Assembly (NCBI GenBank): GCA_021741355.1
Contig: JAIOXZ010000024.1
Span: 1 to 55,229, forward strand
Length of the DNA: 55,229 bases
Source: Caulobacter sp.
GTDB taxonomy: Bacteria > Pseudomonadota > Alphaproteobacteria > Caulobacterales > Caulobacteraceae
Direction of reading: 5' to 3'
In this document: positions 20,337-28,449 of the stretch, in pieces
Position numbering within the stretch: position 1 is the first letter of the stretch
Layout: each line of letters starts with the position of its first letter
Notes under the pieces: model-generated
Database searches by the model: none
Told to the model about the DNA's origin: nothing
What the model saw: the letters and a program-made list of their open reading frames with translations, nothing else
Position numbers and translations under genes: made by a program

Positions 20337-21200
20337 ATGACCAATCCGAAGAAATCCGTCGTCGTCACCGGCGTCTCCACCGGCATCGGCTGGGGCGCGA
20401 CCAAGGTGCTCGTGGCCAATGGCTTCCACGTCTTCGGTAGCGTCCGCAAGACGGCCGACGGAGACCGGTTGAAGGCCGAGTTCGGCGACGCCTTTACGCC
20501 GCTGCTGTTCGACGTGACCGATGAAGCCGCCGTCCGCGCCGGCGCCCGTCAGGTCGAGACGACGCTCGGCGGGGCGACGCTCGCGGGCCTGGTCAACAAC
20601 GCCGGCATTGCCGTCGCCGGGCCGCTGTTGCATCTGCCGGTCGAGGACTTCCGCCGCCAGATGGAGGTCAACGTCACCGGCATCGTCACAGTGACCCAGG
20701 CCTTCGCGCCGCTGCTCGGCGCCGAGGGTTCCCGTCGCAGGAATCCCGGCCGGATCGTCAACATCTCCTCGGTCGGCGGCAAGACCGCCAATCCGTTCCT
20801 GGCGCCCTACTGCGCGTCGAAATTCGCGGTCGAGGGTCTGTCGGAATCCCTGCGCCGCGAGCTGCTGCCGTTCGGGGTCGACGTGATCATCGTGGCGCCG
20901 GGCGCCGTGGCCACACCGATCTGGGCCAAGGCCGAGGAAGTCGACGTCAATGCCTACGCGAACACCGTCTACGCCGCCCCGCTGGCGCGGCTGCAGGCCT
21001 ATATGCAGGGCCTGGGCGCCAAGGGTCTGCCGCCTGAGCGGATCGGCGAGGCGATCCACATCGCCCTGACCGCGCCTCGGCCGAAGGTCCGCTATACGGT
21101 CTCGCCGGAGCCGTTCCAGACCTTCATGTCGGACCGGGTGCTGTCCAAGCGCGGCCTGGACAGGATCGTCGGCAAGCGGCTCGGGCTGTTGCCGGAATAG
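20337..21200 (+). CDS. Short-chain dehydrogenase/reductase
   Basis: This 287-residue SDR carries TGVSTGIGWGATK as the cofactor loop, NNAGIAVAGPL, the catalytic Ser in NISSVGG and YCASKFA with Tyr and Lys. The segment PFGVDVIIVAPGAVATPIW is common in retinol-dehydrogenase-like SDRs. It lies between pseG and pseI but looks like a general oxidoreductase, so a role in pseudaminic acid synthesis is not supported by family membership. It is divergent from pseG with about 115 bp between starts. Confidence 0.9.
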   Translation: MTNPKKSVVVTGVSTGIGWGATKVLVANGFHVFGSVRKTADGDRLKAEFGDAFTPLLFDVTDEAAVRAGARQVETTLGGATLAGLVNNAGIAVAGPLLHLPVEDFRRQMEVNVTGIVTVTQAFAPLLGAEGSRRRNPGRIVNISSVGGKTANPFLAPYCASKFAVEGLSESLRRELLPFGVDVIIVAPGAVATPIWAKAEEVDVNAYANTVYAAPLARLQAYMQGLGAKGLPPERIGEAIHIALTAPRPKVRYTVSPEPFQTFMSDRVLSKRGLDRIVGKRLGLLPE

Positions 21201-21214
21201 TTCTCCAGATGATG

Positions 21215-21396
21215 ATGCTCCCCGCTCGCGGGGAGCTGTCGCGCGCAGCGTGACTGAGGGGTCAGCGCAGGCGGTCACAGTCAGAGCTGGAATGCGGGCG
21301 TCGGCCGGCAGCGGTCTTCAGGACCATCTGGCAAGTTCGGAGCCGCCCCTCCACCATGCTCCGCATGGTCCCCCTCCCCGCTTCGCGGAGAGGATC
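21215..21396. repeat. Family A palindromic repeat with expanded centre, copy 3
   Basis: The left unit (inner hairpin GTCGCGC...GCGTGAC) and right unit (CACCATGCTCCGCATGGT inner hairpin) are recognisable. They are separated by about 90 bp of unrelated sequence instead of the usual short GTGCAC centre. The copy lies between the convergent SDR and pseI ends. Confidence 0.8.
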
Positions 21397-22466
21397 TACT
21401 TTATCATCCCCCAGTCCAGCGGCTCGCCGAACGCGAGGTCGCGGCTGGCGGTCTTGCCCAGCACCTTGTCCAGATCCGCCGGCGGCAGGCCGTTGCCAGG
21501 CCGCACCGAGCGCACGTTGGCCCCGGTCAGCACCTCGCCGGCCTTCACCGGGGCGGTGACATACAGCGAGCGGCGGAACTGACGGTTGGCCTTCTCCGAG
21601 CCCAGCACGTCGTAGTGCGCCCGGCCAAGCGCCGCCCAGGCGTCCTTGCAGTCACGCACCAGGGCGGTGAACTCGGCCGGCTCCAGGCTGAAGGCGGCGT
21701 CCGGCCCGCCGTCGGACCGGGCGAGGGTGAAGTGCTTCTCGATCACGCAGGCGCCCAGCGCCACGGCCGCCACCGCCGTCGCCGTGCCCGGCGTGTGGTC
21801 CGACAGGCCGATCACGACACCAAGCCGCGCGGCCATGTCGGGGATGGTCCGCACGTTGGCGTCCTCGAAGGTCGCCGGATAGCTGGACACGCAGTGGAGC
21901 ATCACGACCCCTCCCGCGCCGCCAGAGAGCGCCGCATCGCGGGCGGCCTCCATCTCGGCCAGGTTGGCCATGCCGGTGGAGATGATCAGCGGCTTGCCGT
22001 GCGCGGCGGCGTAGCGGATCAGCGGCAGATCGACCGCCTCGAAGCTGGCGATCTTGTAGGCCGGCGCGCCCAGACCGGCGAGCAGGTCGACCGCCGTCTC
22101 GTCGAACGGGCTCGAGAACAGCGTCACGCCCCGCGCCGCCGCCCGCGCGAACAGCGCCGCGTGCCACTCGTAGGGCGTCTGGGCCTCACGATAGAGGGCG
22201 TGCAGGGTCTGGCCGTCCCACAGGCCGCCATGGATGACGAACTCCGGCCGGTCGACGTCGAGGGTGATCGTGTCGGCGGTGTAGGTCTGGATCTTGATCG
22301 CGTCACAGCCGGTGTCGGCGGCCGCGTCGATCATGGTCAGCGCGCGCTCAAGGCTGCCGTTGTGATTGCCCGACAGCTCGCAGATCACATAGGGCGGATG
22401 GCCCGGCCCGATCTTCCGGCCGGCGATCTCGATCTCGGGGATGGGGGTCATGGCGGGGCTCGACAT
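21396..22466 (-). CDS. pseI: Pseudaminic acid synthase (NeuB family)
   Basis: PseI condenses a trideoxy hexose with phosphoenolpyruvate to make pseudaminic acid. The 356 residues include the NeuB barrel (YVICELSGNHNGSLERAL, DAIKIQTYTADTITL, KIASFEAVDLPLI, LSDHTPG, VIEKHFTLARSDGGPDAAFS) and a C-terminal SAF antifreeze-like domain from about residue 290 (RRSLYVTAPVKAGEVLTGANV). The spelling SGNHNGS is more PseI-like than NeuB proper. The other pathway genes in the window are pseG, pseH and a PseF-like gene. The start could also be five codons later at 22451. Confidence 0.92.
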   Translation of the reverse strand: MSSPAMTPIPEIEIAGRKIGPGHPPYVICELSGNHNGSLERALTMIDAAADTGCDAIKIQTYTADTITLDVDRPEFVIHGGLWDGQTLHALYREAQTPYEWHAALFARAAARGVTLFSSPFDETAVDLLAGLGAPAYKIASFEAVDLPLIRYAAAHGKPLIISTGMANLAEMEAARDAALSGGAGGVVMLHCVSSYPATFEDANVRTIPDMAARLGVVIGLSDHTPGTATAVAAVALGACVIEKHFTLARSDGGPDAAFSLEPAEFTALVRDCKDAWAALGRAHYDVLGSEKANRQFRRSLYVTAPVKAGEVLTGANVRSVRPGNGLPPADLDKVLGKTASRDLAFGEPLDWGMIK

Positions 22467-22503
22467 GGCTGAGTCGCGACCATCCTAGACCCGTTCGGCG
22501 CAG

Positions 22504-22794
22504 CTAGTCGCCGCCGCCACCATCACCGCCGCCGTCTGAACTGCTGTCCGAACCGCCGTCGTTGTCGTCGTTGCGCGAACGCCCGCTGTCGCCGCCGATT
22601 GCCGCTCCGTCGCCGGCCGTCCCGTCACCCCTGCCCTTTTCCTTGGCCTTCTTCGCCGAAATCGCCACGCCCATGCCGCAGCCAATGGCGACCCCGAGAC
22701 TGATGCCGAGGGCCAGGTTGTCGAGGGCCATGCCGAGCGCGACGCCGATCGCAATCCCGGAGCCGATGCCGATGGAAAATCCCGCGCCGTTCAT
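22504..22794 (-). CDS. Glycine-zipper membrane protein with disordered acidic tail
   Basis: This 96-residue protein has two glycine-zipper membrane segments, FSIGIGSGIAIGVALGMA and LGISLGVAIGCGMGVAIS, joined by a short DNLA turn. A lysine-rich stop (KKAKEKGR) is followed by a low-complexity tail of Gly, Asp and Ser of about 40 residues. AGGAGCAGGAT just before the ATG at 22794 supports this start. No catalytic domain is present; the hairpin could oligomerise in the membrane. It is divergent from trxB, with about 60 bp between. Confidence 0.72.
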   Translation of the reverse strand: MNGAGFSIGIGSGIAIGVALGMALDNLALGISLGVAIGCGMGVAISAKKAKEKGRGDGTAGDGAAIGGDSGRSRNDDNDGGSDSSSDGGGDGGGGD

Positions 22795-22857
22795 ATCCTG
22801 CTCCTGATTCCGACGACGCCATCGCGCCGGAGCGGAATCATCCCTAAATTGGCGTCC

Positions 22858-23865
22858 ATGTCGACAACCGCCCCCCGCACCACCCGCTGTCTGATCATCG
22901 GTTCCGGCCCCGCCGGCTGGACCGCCGCCATCTACGCCGCCCGCGCGCTGCTCAAGCCCGTGCTGATCCAGGGCATCCAGCCCGGCGGCCAGCTGACGAT
23001 CACCACCGATGTCGAGAACTATCCCGGCTTCGCCGACGTCATCCAGGGTCCCTGGCTGATGGAACAGATGGAGGCCCAGGCGCGGCACGTCGGGACCGAG
23101 GTCATCAGCGACATCGTGCTGGAGGCCGACCTCTCGCAGCGACCGTTCCGGATCAGGACCGACAGCGGCCAGGACTGGCTGGCCGAGACGGTGATCATCG
23201 CCACTGGCGCCCAGGCCAAGTGGCTGGGCCTCGACAGCGAGGCGCGGTTCCAGGGGTTCGGCGTCAGCGCCTGCGCCACCTGCGACGGCTTCTTCTATCG
23301 CGGCAAGGACGTGATCGTCGTCGGCGGCGGCAACACCGCCGTGGAGGAGGCGCTGTTCCTCACCAGCTTCGCCAGCAAGGTCACCGTGGTCCACCGGAAG
23401 GGCGAGTTCCGCGCCGAGAAGATCCTGCAGGAGCGGCTGTTCGCCAATCCCAAGATCGAGGTCATCTGGGATCACGCCATCGACGAGGTGGTCGGTGAGA
23501 CCGATCCGATGGGCGTCACCGGCGCGCGGCTGAAGAACGTCAGGACGGGCGAGACCCGGGAGGTCAAGGCCGACGGCGTGTTCATCGCCATCGGGCATGC
23601 CCCCTCGTCCGAGCTGTTCAGGGACCAGCTGGAGACCCACGCCGGCGGCTATCTGTCGGTCAAGCCGGGCACGGCCTCGACGGCCATCCCGGGGGTCTAC
23701 GCCGCCGGCGACGTGACCGACGACATCTATCGCCAGGCCGTCACCGCGGCCGGCATGGGCTGCATGGCGGCGCTGGACGCGGTGCGCTTCCTCGCCGAGC
23801 AGGACCACGCGGCCACAAGCCGGCCGATCAGCCACGACCAGGCCCAGACGATCGGCGCATGGTGA
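22858..23865 (+). CDS. trxB: Thioredoxin-disulfide reductase
   Basis: The 335-residue flavoprotein reduces thioredoxin with NADPH. It shows the FAD motif IIGSGPAGWTAAIYAAR, the redox pair Cys-Ala-Thr-Cys in SACATCDGFFYRG, the NADPH motif VVGGGNTAVEEALFL and the second FAD motif GVYAAGDVTDD. HRKGEFRAEKIL carries basic residues expected for NADPH. The ATG at 22858 is preferred over an in-frame TTG nine bases earlier. The downstream GNAT gene starts seven bases before the trxB stop, so the genes are coupled. Confidence 0.96.
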   Translation: MSTTAPRTTRCLIIGSGPAGWTAAIYAARALLKPVLIQGIQPGGQLTITTDVENYPGFADVIQGPWLMEQMEAQARHVGTEVISDIVLEADLSQRPFRIRTDSGQDWLAETVIIATGAQAKWLGLDSEARFQGFGVSACATCDGFFYRGKDVIVVGGGNTAVEEALFLTSFASKVTVVHRKGEFRAEKILQERLFANPKIEVIWDHAIDEVVGETDPMGVTGARLKNVRTGETREVKADGVFIAIGHAPSSELFRDQLETHAGGYLSVKPGTASTAIPGVYAAGDVTDDIYRQAVTAAGMGCMAALDAVRFLAEQDHAATSRPISHDQAQTIGAW

Positions 23866-24359
23866 TCCGCCCGGCCGCGCCGGAGGATTACGCGGCGATC
23901 CATGCGGTCGTCACGGCCGCCTTCACCGCCCAGTTCGGCAAGGCCGACGAGGCTGACCTCGTCGACGCCCTGCGCGCTGACGGCGACGCCCTCGTTGAGC
24001 TGGTGGCTGTCGAGGACGACAAGATTGTCGGCCACATCCTGTTCAGCCCGCTTGTCACCGACACCGGGGCGCGGTTCGCCGCCCTGGCGCCTGTATCGGT
24101 CACGCCCGGCCGCCAGAAGGACGGGCTCGGGATAATGCTGATGCAGGTCGGCCACGAGCTCTGCCGCGCGGCCGGCGTCGAGGCGATCATTGTCCTCGGC
24201 CACCCCGCCTACTACCCGCGGGTCGGCTATTCCGCCGACGCCGCGAAGAGCGTGCGGGCGCCGTTCAGCGGGCCGTCGTTCATGGCTCTGGCCCTGAAAT
24301 CCGGCGCGCTGGATCAACCTGTGACGATCACCTACGCGAAGGCGTTCGGGCTCAAATAA
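23859..24359 (+). CDS. GNAT N-acetyltransferase, YhbS-like
   Basis: This 166-residue protein resembles YhbS-type acetyltransferases: MVIRPAAPEDYAAIHAVVTAAF at the start, VGHILFSPL, LAPVSVTPGRQKDGLGIMLM as the acetyl-CoA loop and VLGHPAYYPRVGYS as the conserved C-terminal motif. The physiological substrate is not established. The overlap with trxB suggests translational coupling and perhaps a link to redox or translation quality, but that is inference. Confidence 0.92.
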   Translation: MVIRPAAPEDYAAIHAVVTAAFTAQFGKADEADLVDALRADGDALVELVAVEDDKIVGHILFSPLVTDTGARFAALAPVSVTPGRQKDGLGIMLMQVGHELCRAAGVEAIIVLGHPAYYPRVGYSADAAKSVRAPFSGPSFMALALKSGALDQPVTITYAKAFGLK

Positions 24360-24386
24360 ACCCGCTCATCCCGGCGAATGCCTGTT

Positions 24387-25598
24387 CTACTGACCGCGCC
24401 GGGTCGCGATCGGCAGGTTGCCGGCGTTGGGGTCAGGGGCTGTCGGGGCGACAGGCGGCGGCGCGGTGCTGACCGGCGCGTCCGGATCTTCCATCGCCTT
24501 GAGACGCGCATTGATGTCGGCGATTTCCGACGGCGTCGGCGCGCGGCGGGCTGGCTGGAGCGCGCCGTCGATCCGCACCGGTTCCTCGCCCGGCAAGCCC
24601 GGGACCTGAACCTGGATGGTGTAGCTGCGGCTTTCGCCTGCCACGTCCAGGGTCACCGTCCTGACCTCCTCGCCCTGATGCAGGTGGTCGCCGAGCAGTT
24701 GATTGCCCTGGGTGCGGCCGTCCAGGCCTTCGAGAATGGCCAGGCTCAGGTTCGTTTCCCCGCCCGCGTACTTGCCGGAGAAGGCGCGCGGCAGGCCGGA
24801 AGGTCCCGTCCACCGGTAGAAGATGTGTCGGCCGATCTGGGAGACCTTGTAGAGGGTCGGGGCCCAGTAGGGCGCGACGTAGTCGGCGTGATAGTGGGTC
24901 GCGGTGCCGACGGTGGTCAGCACGAAACCGTTCAGCGACCTGAGGGCGACGCTGCGCGCCCGCTCCCACAGCACCGGGTGGGGCGCCCGCGCCAGGGCGC
25001 CGTCGCAGGTGAAGCTGAACTGGCAGCCGGTCGACCGCTGCGAGCCCTGGTAGACCACGCCGCAGATCGACTTCGGATAGCCCGGGTGGCGCAGCCGGTT
25101 GAGCACGGTCTGGGCGACAGCCTGCATGCCTTCGACCGGTTCGGCCGCCGCCTCGTAGTAGATCGCCTGGGTCAGGCACTCCTCGGCGCGGGCGCGATCC
25201 TCGTCGGACGCCTTGAGGATGAACGGTCTGGCCGGCAGGGGAGGTTCGGAGCCGAACGGCCGCAGGGCGTTGATCAGCATCGCGTCGCCGGCCTCGAGTT
25301 CGAGACTGCCGAGGGTCGGTATGCGCGCCAGGTCGTAGCTGGTCCAGCCGACCACGCGACCCCAGGGATCGGTCGCCCGGATCGGATCGTGCCGTTGCGC
25401 CAGCGCCAGCATCGCCGGGTCCATGTCGGCGGTCAGCCGGGCCAGGGCTTCATTGGAGAGGCCGCGCGCCACCGCCAGCACGCCGCTGATCCGGCCGTTT
25501 CCAGGCGCCACACGATAGTTGGTGACGCAGGCGCCGAGGGTCGCCGCAATCACCACGACGAACAACCACCTGGCGAGAGGGCGCAGGTCTGTGATCAA
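24387..25598 (-). CDS. SleB-type cell wall hydrolase, membrane-anchored
   Basis: The 403-residue protein starts with an N-terminal hydrophobic segment (WLFVVVIAATLGACV) that could be a membrane anchor or a lipoprotein signal with Cys in LGAC. The central domain is Hydrolase_2/SleB: ECLTQAIYYEAAAEPVEGMQAVAQ with the catalytic Glu, then VLNRLRHPGYPKSICGVVYQG, QFSFTCDG and TATHYHADYVAPYW. This family acts on peptidoglycan. A proline-rich acidic C-terminus follows. The start codon appears to be TTG at 25598 because no ATG is in frame upstream, so the exact N-terminus is uncertain. Confidence 0.87.
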   Translation of the reverse strand: MITDLRPLARWLFVVVIAATLGACVTNYRVAPGNGRISGVLAVARGLSNEALARLTADMDPAMLALAQRHDPIRATDPWGRVVGWTSYDLARIPTLGSLELEAGDAMLINALRPFGSEPPLPARPFILKASDEDRARAEECLTQAIYYEAAAEPVEGMQAVAQTVLNRLRHPGYPKSICGVVYQGSQRSTGCQFSFTCDGALARAPHPVLWERARSVALRSLNGFVLTTVGTATHYHADYVAPYWAPTLYKVSQIGRHIFYRWTGPSGLPRAFSGKYAGGETNLSLAILEGLDGRTQGNQLLGDHLHQGEEVRTVTLDVAGESRSYTIQVQVPGLPGEEPVRIDGALQPARRAPTPSEIADINARLKAMEDPDAPVSTAPPPVAPTAPDPNAGNLPIATRRGQ

Positions 25599-25808
25599 GC
25601 GGGCATCCGTTCCATCAGCGCCTTGCCGCTCATCTGGAGCTCCCGTGAGTCCCGCCCGATGCAGCGAAGACTTCGTTTAGCGCCGGACTGTGAAAATCCA
25701 TAGCGTCCGGATCGGGGCCATCGGCGTGTTGCGCAGAGGCCTTGAGCGCGTCCATGATCGAGGCAGTAGGTCGCGACGCGTCGGGGCGATGCGGCAGAGT
25801 GAGGACTT

Positions 25809-28172
25809 ATGCCCGACAGCGAGCACCCCGCCCCGGAGAGAGACACAGAGCCGCTTTTCTGGCGCGCGATCCCGATGCGGAGCCCACCGTGGCCACAGGC
25901 GCTGGCGGTGATGACCGTCGCCCTGCTGGCTGCGATCGGGATGCGGCTGGCCGTGCTGGGGTTTCCGCAGGGCCTGGGGCCGTCGTCGACCTTCTTTCCC
26001 GCCTTCATGGTCGCCACCCTGTTCGGCGGCCAGCGCTGGGGCTGGGCGGCCCTGGCCATCGCCATGGCGATCGGGGTGCTCTCGCCATGGAACCCCGCCT
26101 CCAATCCGTCGCAGCAAGGCGTTCTGGCCCTCTTTGGTCTTTCGGGCATCGTAACCGTCGTGGTCGCCAGCGGCCTGCGCACCGCGCTGGTCAGGCTGCG
26201 CCGCGAAGCGACCGCCCGGTCGGAGGCCGAGGCGATGCTGACGCTGGCCGAGGAGGCCGGCGGCATCGGCCTCTGGGACTGGGACATGGCTGCGCCCCGG
26301 GTACGGTGGTCCCCCGGCGTGTTCCGGATCATGGGGATCGCGCCCGGCGACGCCCCGCCCTCACCGAAGAACCTGCTGGACCGCGTCAATCCGGACGACC
26401 TTGATCGACTGGCCGCCGTCAACGCGCAGGCCATTCGTCACGGGCAGACCTACACGGTCGACTATCGCTCCAGAGGTGACGACGGTCAGGAGCGCTGGCT
26501 GCACGCCCGGGGCCAGATCCACCGCAACGCCGGCGGCCGCGCGGTGCGACTGGTCGGCTACATCCTGGATGTGACCGAACGCTACAGGGCCGCCGAACAG
26601 CTGCGCGAAAGCGAGGCGCGGTTCCGCAATCTCGCCGACAGCGCGCCGGCCCTGCTGTGGATTTCAGAGTCGGGCGGCGCGCGGGCGTTCGTCAACTCGG
26701 CCTATGTCGCGTTCCTCGGCGGCGGATACGACGAGGCGCTGAAGGTCGACTGGCGGACGCGGCTGCATCCCGACGACCTGCAGCGGATCATCCACGAACA
26801 GGTTGCGGGCGAAGGCTCGCGCAAGCCCTTCACGCTGGAGGCGCGCTATCGCCGGGCGGACGGCGAATGGCGCTGGCTGCGGTCGTTCTCGCAGCCGCGC
26901 ATCGACCCGGCAGGCGCGTTTTCGGGGTTCGGGGGCATTGCCTTCGACGTAACCGACGCCAAACAGGTCGAGGCCGACCTGCAACACATCAACGAGCTGC
27001 TCGAGGACCGCGTCGAGCTGGCGGTCGCCGAGCGCGACCGGGCCCAGGCGGCCCTGCTGCAATCGCAGAAGCTGGAGGCGCTCGGCCAGCTGACGGGCGG
27101 GGTGGCGCACGACTTCAACAACCTGCTGACGGTGATCATCGGCGCCCTGGATATCGTCCAGCGCCATCCGGAGGACACCGGCCGCACCGCCCGTCTCGGC
27201 AAGGCGGCGCTCGACGCGGCCCAGCGGGGCGAGCGCCTGACCCGCCAGCTGCTCGCCTTCTCGCGCCGACAGCCGCTGCGGCCCGAGGTGACGATCATCG
27301 ACACCCTGCTGCGCGACAGCGAGACCCTGTATCGCGGCGCGCTCGGCGAACGGTTCATGCTCGACACGTCACTGTCGGCCGCAGACGCGCCCGTCAGCAT
27401 CGACCCGGCCCAGTTCGACGCGGCCGTGATGAACCTGCTGGTCAACGCACGCGACGCCATGCCCAACGGCGGAGTCGTCTCCATCACGACCCGCGTCGAG
27501 CAACGGCCGGCGACCGGCGACCTGGCGGCCGGCGACTATCTGTCCGTCAGCGTTCAGGACACCGGCGAGGGCATGGACGACGCGACCCGCGCGCGCGTGT
27601 TCGAACCCTTTTTCAGCACCAAGCCGGTCGGCAAGGGGACGGGTCTGGGCCTCTCGCAGGTCTACGGCTTCGTCCATCAGAGCGGCGGCGCCGTTGCGGT
27701 GGACAGCGCGCCCGGACAAGGCGCGACGATTACCCTGCTACTGCCGCTGAGCCGTGCGGCGCAGCGGGTCAGCGAGGACGACAAGCCGGCCCCGCGCGCG
27801 CCGATGGCGGCGCTCGATGTTCTGCTGGTCGAGGATGATCCGGCCGTCGCGACCCTGGCCGAGGCCATGCTCCGGGAGCTCGGGCATTCGGTGACGCTGG
27901 CCGTGCACCCGGCGGACGCCCTGACGCAGCTCGAGGGGCCGCCGCGGTTCACCCTGCTGCTGACCGACGTGGTGATGCCCGGCGAAATCACCGGCGTTGA
28001 CCTCGCGCGCCAGGTGGTCGCCGCCCGGCCGGATCTGCCCGTCCTGCTGAGCTCCGGCTATACAGGAGACATCCTGGCTTCGGCGGAGGACGCGCCCTGG
28101 CCGCTGCTGCGCAAGCCCTACACCCTCGACGCGCTGGCCGCGGCGATCACGGAGGCGGTCAAGGGGGCTTGA
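25809..28172 (+). CDS. Hybrid histidine kinase with PAS domains and receiver
   Basis: The 787-residue kinase has three or four N-terminal membrane helices (about residues 25-125, DUF4118/MASE-like), a first PAS domain (about 135-260, GGIGLWDWDMAAPRVRWSPG), a second PAS/PAC (about 265-385, FRNLADSAPALLWISESGG), and a HisKA domain with phospho-acceptor His434 in GGVAHDFNNLL. HATPase_c follows (DAAVMNLLVNARDAMP, DTGEGMDD, GTGLGLSQVYGF). A C-terminal receiver carries acceptor Asp720 in LLTDVVMPG. The lack of an adjacent response regulator makes it an orphan. The signal sensed is unknown. Confidence 0.95.
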   Translation: MPDSEHPAPERDTEPLFWRAIPMRSPPWPQALAVMTVALLAAIGMRLAVLGFPQGLGPSSTFFPAFMVATLFGGQRWGWAALAIAMAIGVLSPWNPASNPSQQGVLALFGLSGIVTVVVASGLRTALVRLRREATARSEAEAMLTLAEEAGGIGLWDWDMAAPRVRWSPGVFRIMGIAPGDAPPSPKNLLDRVNPDDLDRLAAVNAQAIRHGQTYTVDYRSRGDDGQERWLHARGQIHRNAGGRAVRLVGYILDVTERYRAAEQLRESEARFRNLADSAPALLWISESGGARAFVNSAYVAFLGGGYDEALKVDWRTRLHPDDLQRIIHEQVAGEGSRKPFTLEARYRRADGEWRWLRSFSQPRIDPAGAFSGFGGIAFDVTDAKQVEADLQHINELLEDRVELAVAERDRAQAALLQSQKLEALGQLTGGVAHDFNNLLTVIIGALDIVQRHPEDTGRTARLGKAALDAAQRGERLTRQLLAFSRRQPLRPEVTIIDTLLRDSETLYRGALGERFMLDTSLSAADAPVSIDPAQFDAAVMNLLVNARDAMPNGGVVSITTRVEQRPATGDLAAGDYLSVSVQDTGEGMDDATRARVFEPFFSTKPVGKGTGLGLSQVYGFVHQSGGAVAVDSAPGQGATITLLLPLSRAAQRVSEDDKPAPRAPMAALDVLLVEDDPAVATLAEAMLRELGHSVTLAVHPADALTQLEGPPRFTLLLTDVVMPGEITGVDLARQVVAARPDLPVLLSSGYTGDILASAEDAPWPLLRKPYTLDALAAAITEAVKGA

Positions 28173-28196
28173 GCCCACTGGCGACCAGCGCCTGAC

Positions 28197-28307
28197 TGTC
28201 ATCCCGGAAGCCGCGCAGCGGCTATCCGGGACCCAGATTCGGCTTCGTGCCTCTCGGCCGGGATTCGATCTGGGTCCCGGATCGTCCTGCGGTCGTCCGG
28301 GATGACA
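28197..28307. repeat. GTCATCCCGG palindromic intergenic repeat (family C), copy 2
   Basis: TGTCATCCCGG and CCGGGATGACA frame an inner inverted pair (CCGGGACCCAGAT and ATCTGGGTCCCGG). It follows the kinase stop and may end its transcript before the nadA operator region. Confidence 0.92.
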
Positions 28308-28342
28308 GGGGTTGGCAATCGCAGCGAAAATACCGCTTGCCT

Positions 28343-28365
28343 CTTATGCTCACATCTAGCATAAG
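28343..28365. promoter_or_regulatory. Candidate NAD-operon operator, site 1
   Basis: CTTATGCT and AGCATAAG form a perfect 8-bp inverted repeat around a 7-bp spacer. The core ATGCT-N7-AGCAT recurs exactly at 28420, centre to centre 74 bp or about seven helical turns. A repressor of NAD synthesis such as NadQ is a possible binder; that identity is inference. Confidence 0.65.
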
Positions 28366-28419
28366 TGTTGCAGCGCCGGTGTGGATCAGTCCGCTGCCGG
28401 CGTTTTACGGGCCCCTGAA

Positions 28420-28436
28420 ATGCTCAGTTTGAGCAT
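28420..28436. promoter_or_regulatory. Candidate NAD-operon operator, site 2, abutting the ribosome site
   Basis: ATGCTCA and TGAGCAT form a perfect inverted repeat with a 3-bp centre, and the same ATGCT-N7-AGCAT core as site 1. AAGGAGG, the ribosome-binding site of nadA, begins immediately after it at 28437. Occupancy here could block transcription start or elongation. Confidence 0.65.
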
Positions 28437-28449
28437 AAGGAGGATTGAG

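Noticed and set aside
24378..25703. 441-codon plus-strand frame opposite the SleB hydrolase
   Set aside because: The minus strand encodes clear SleB motifs; the plus frame has no family resemblance.
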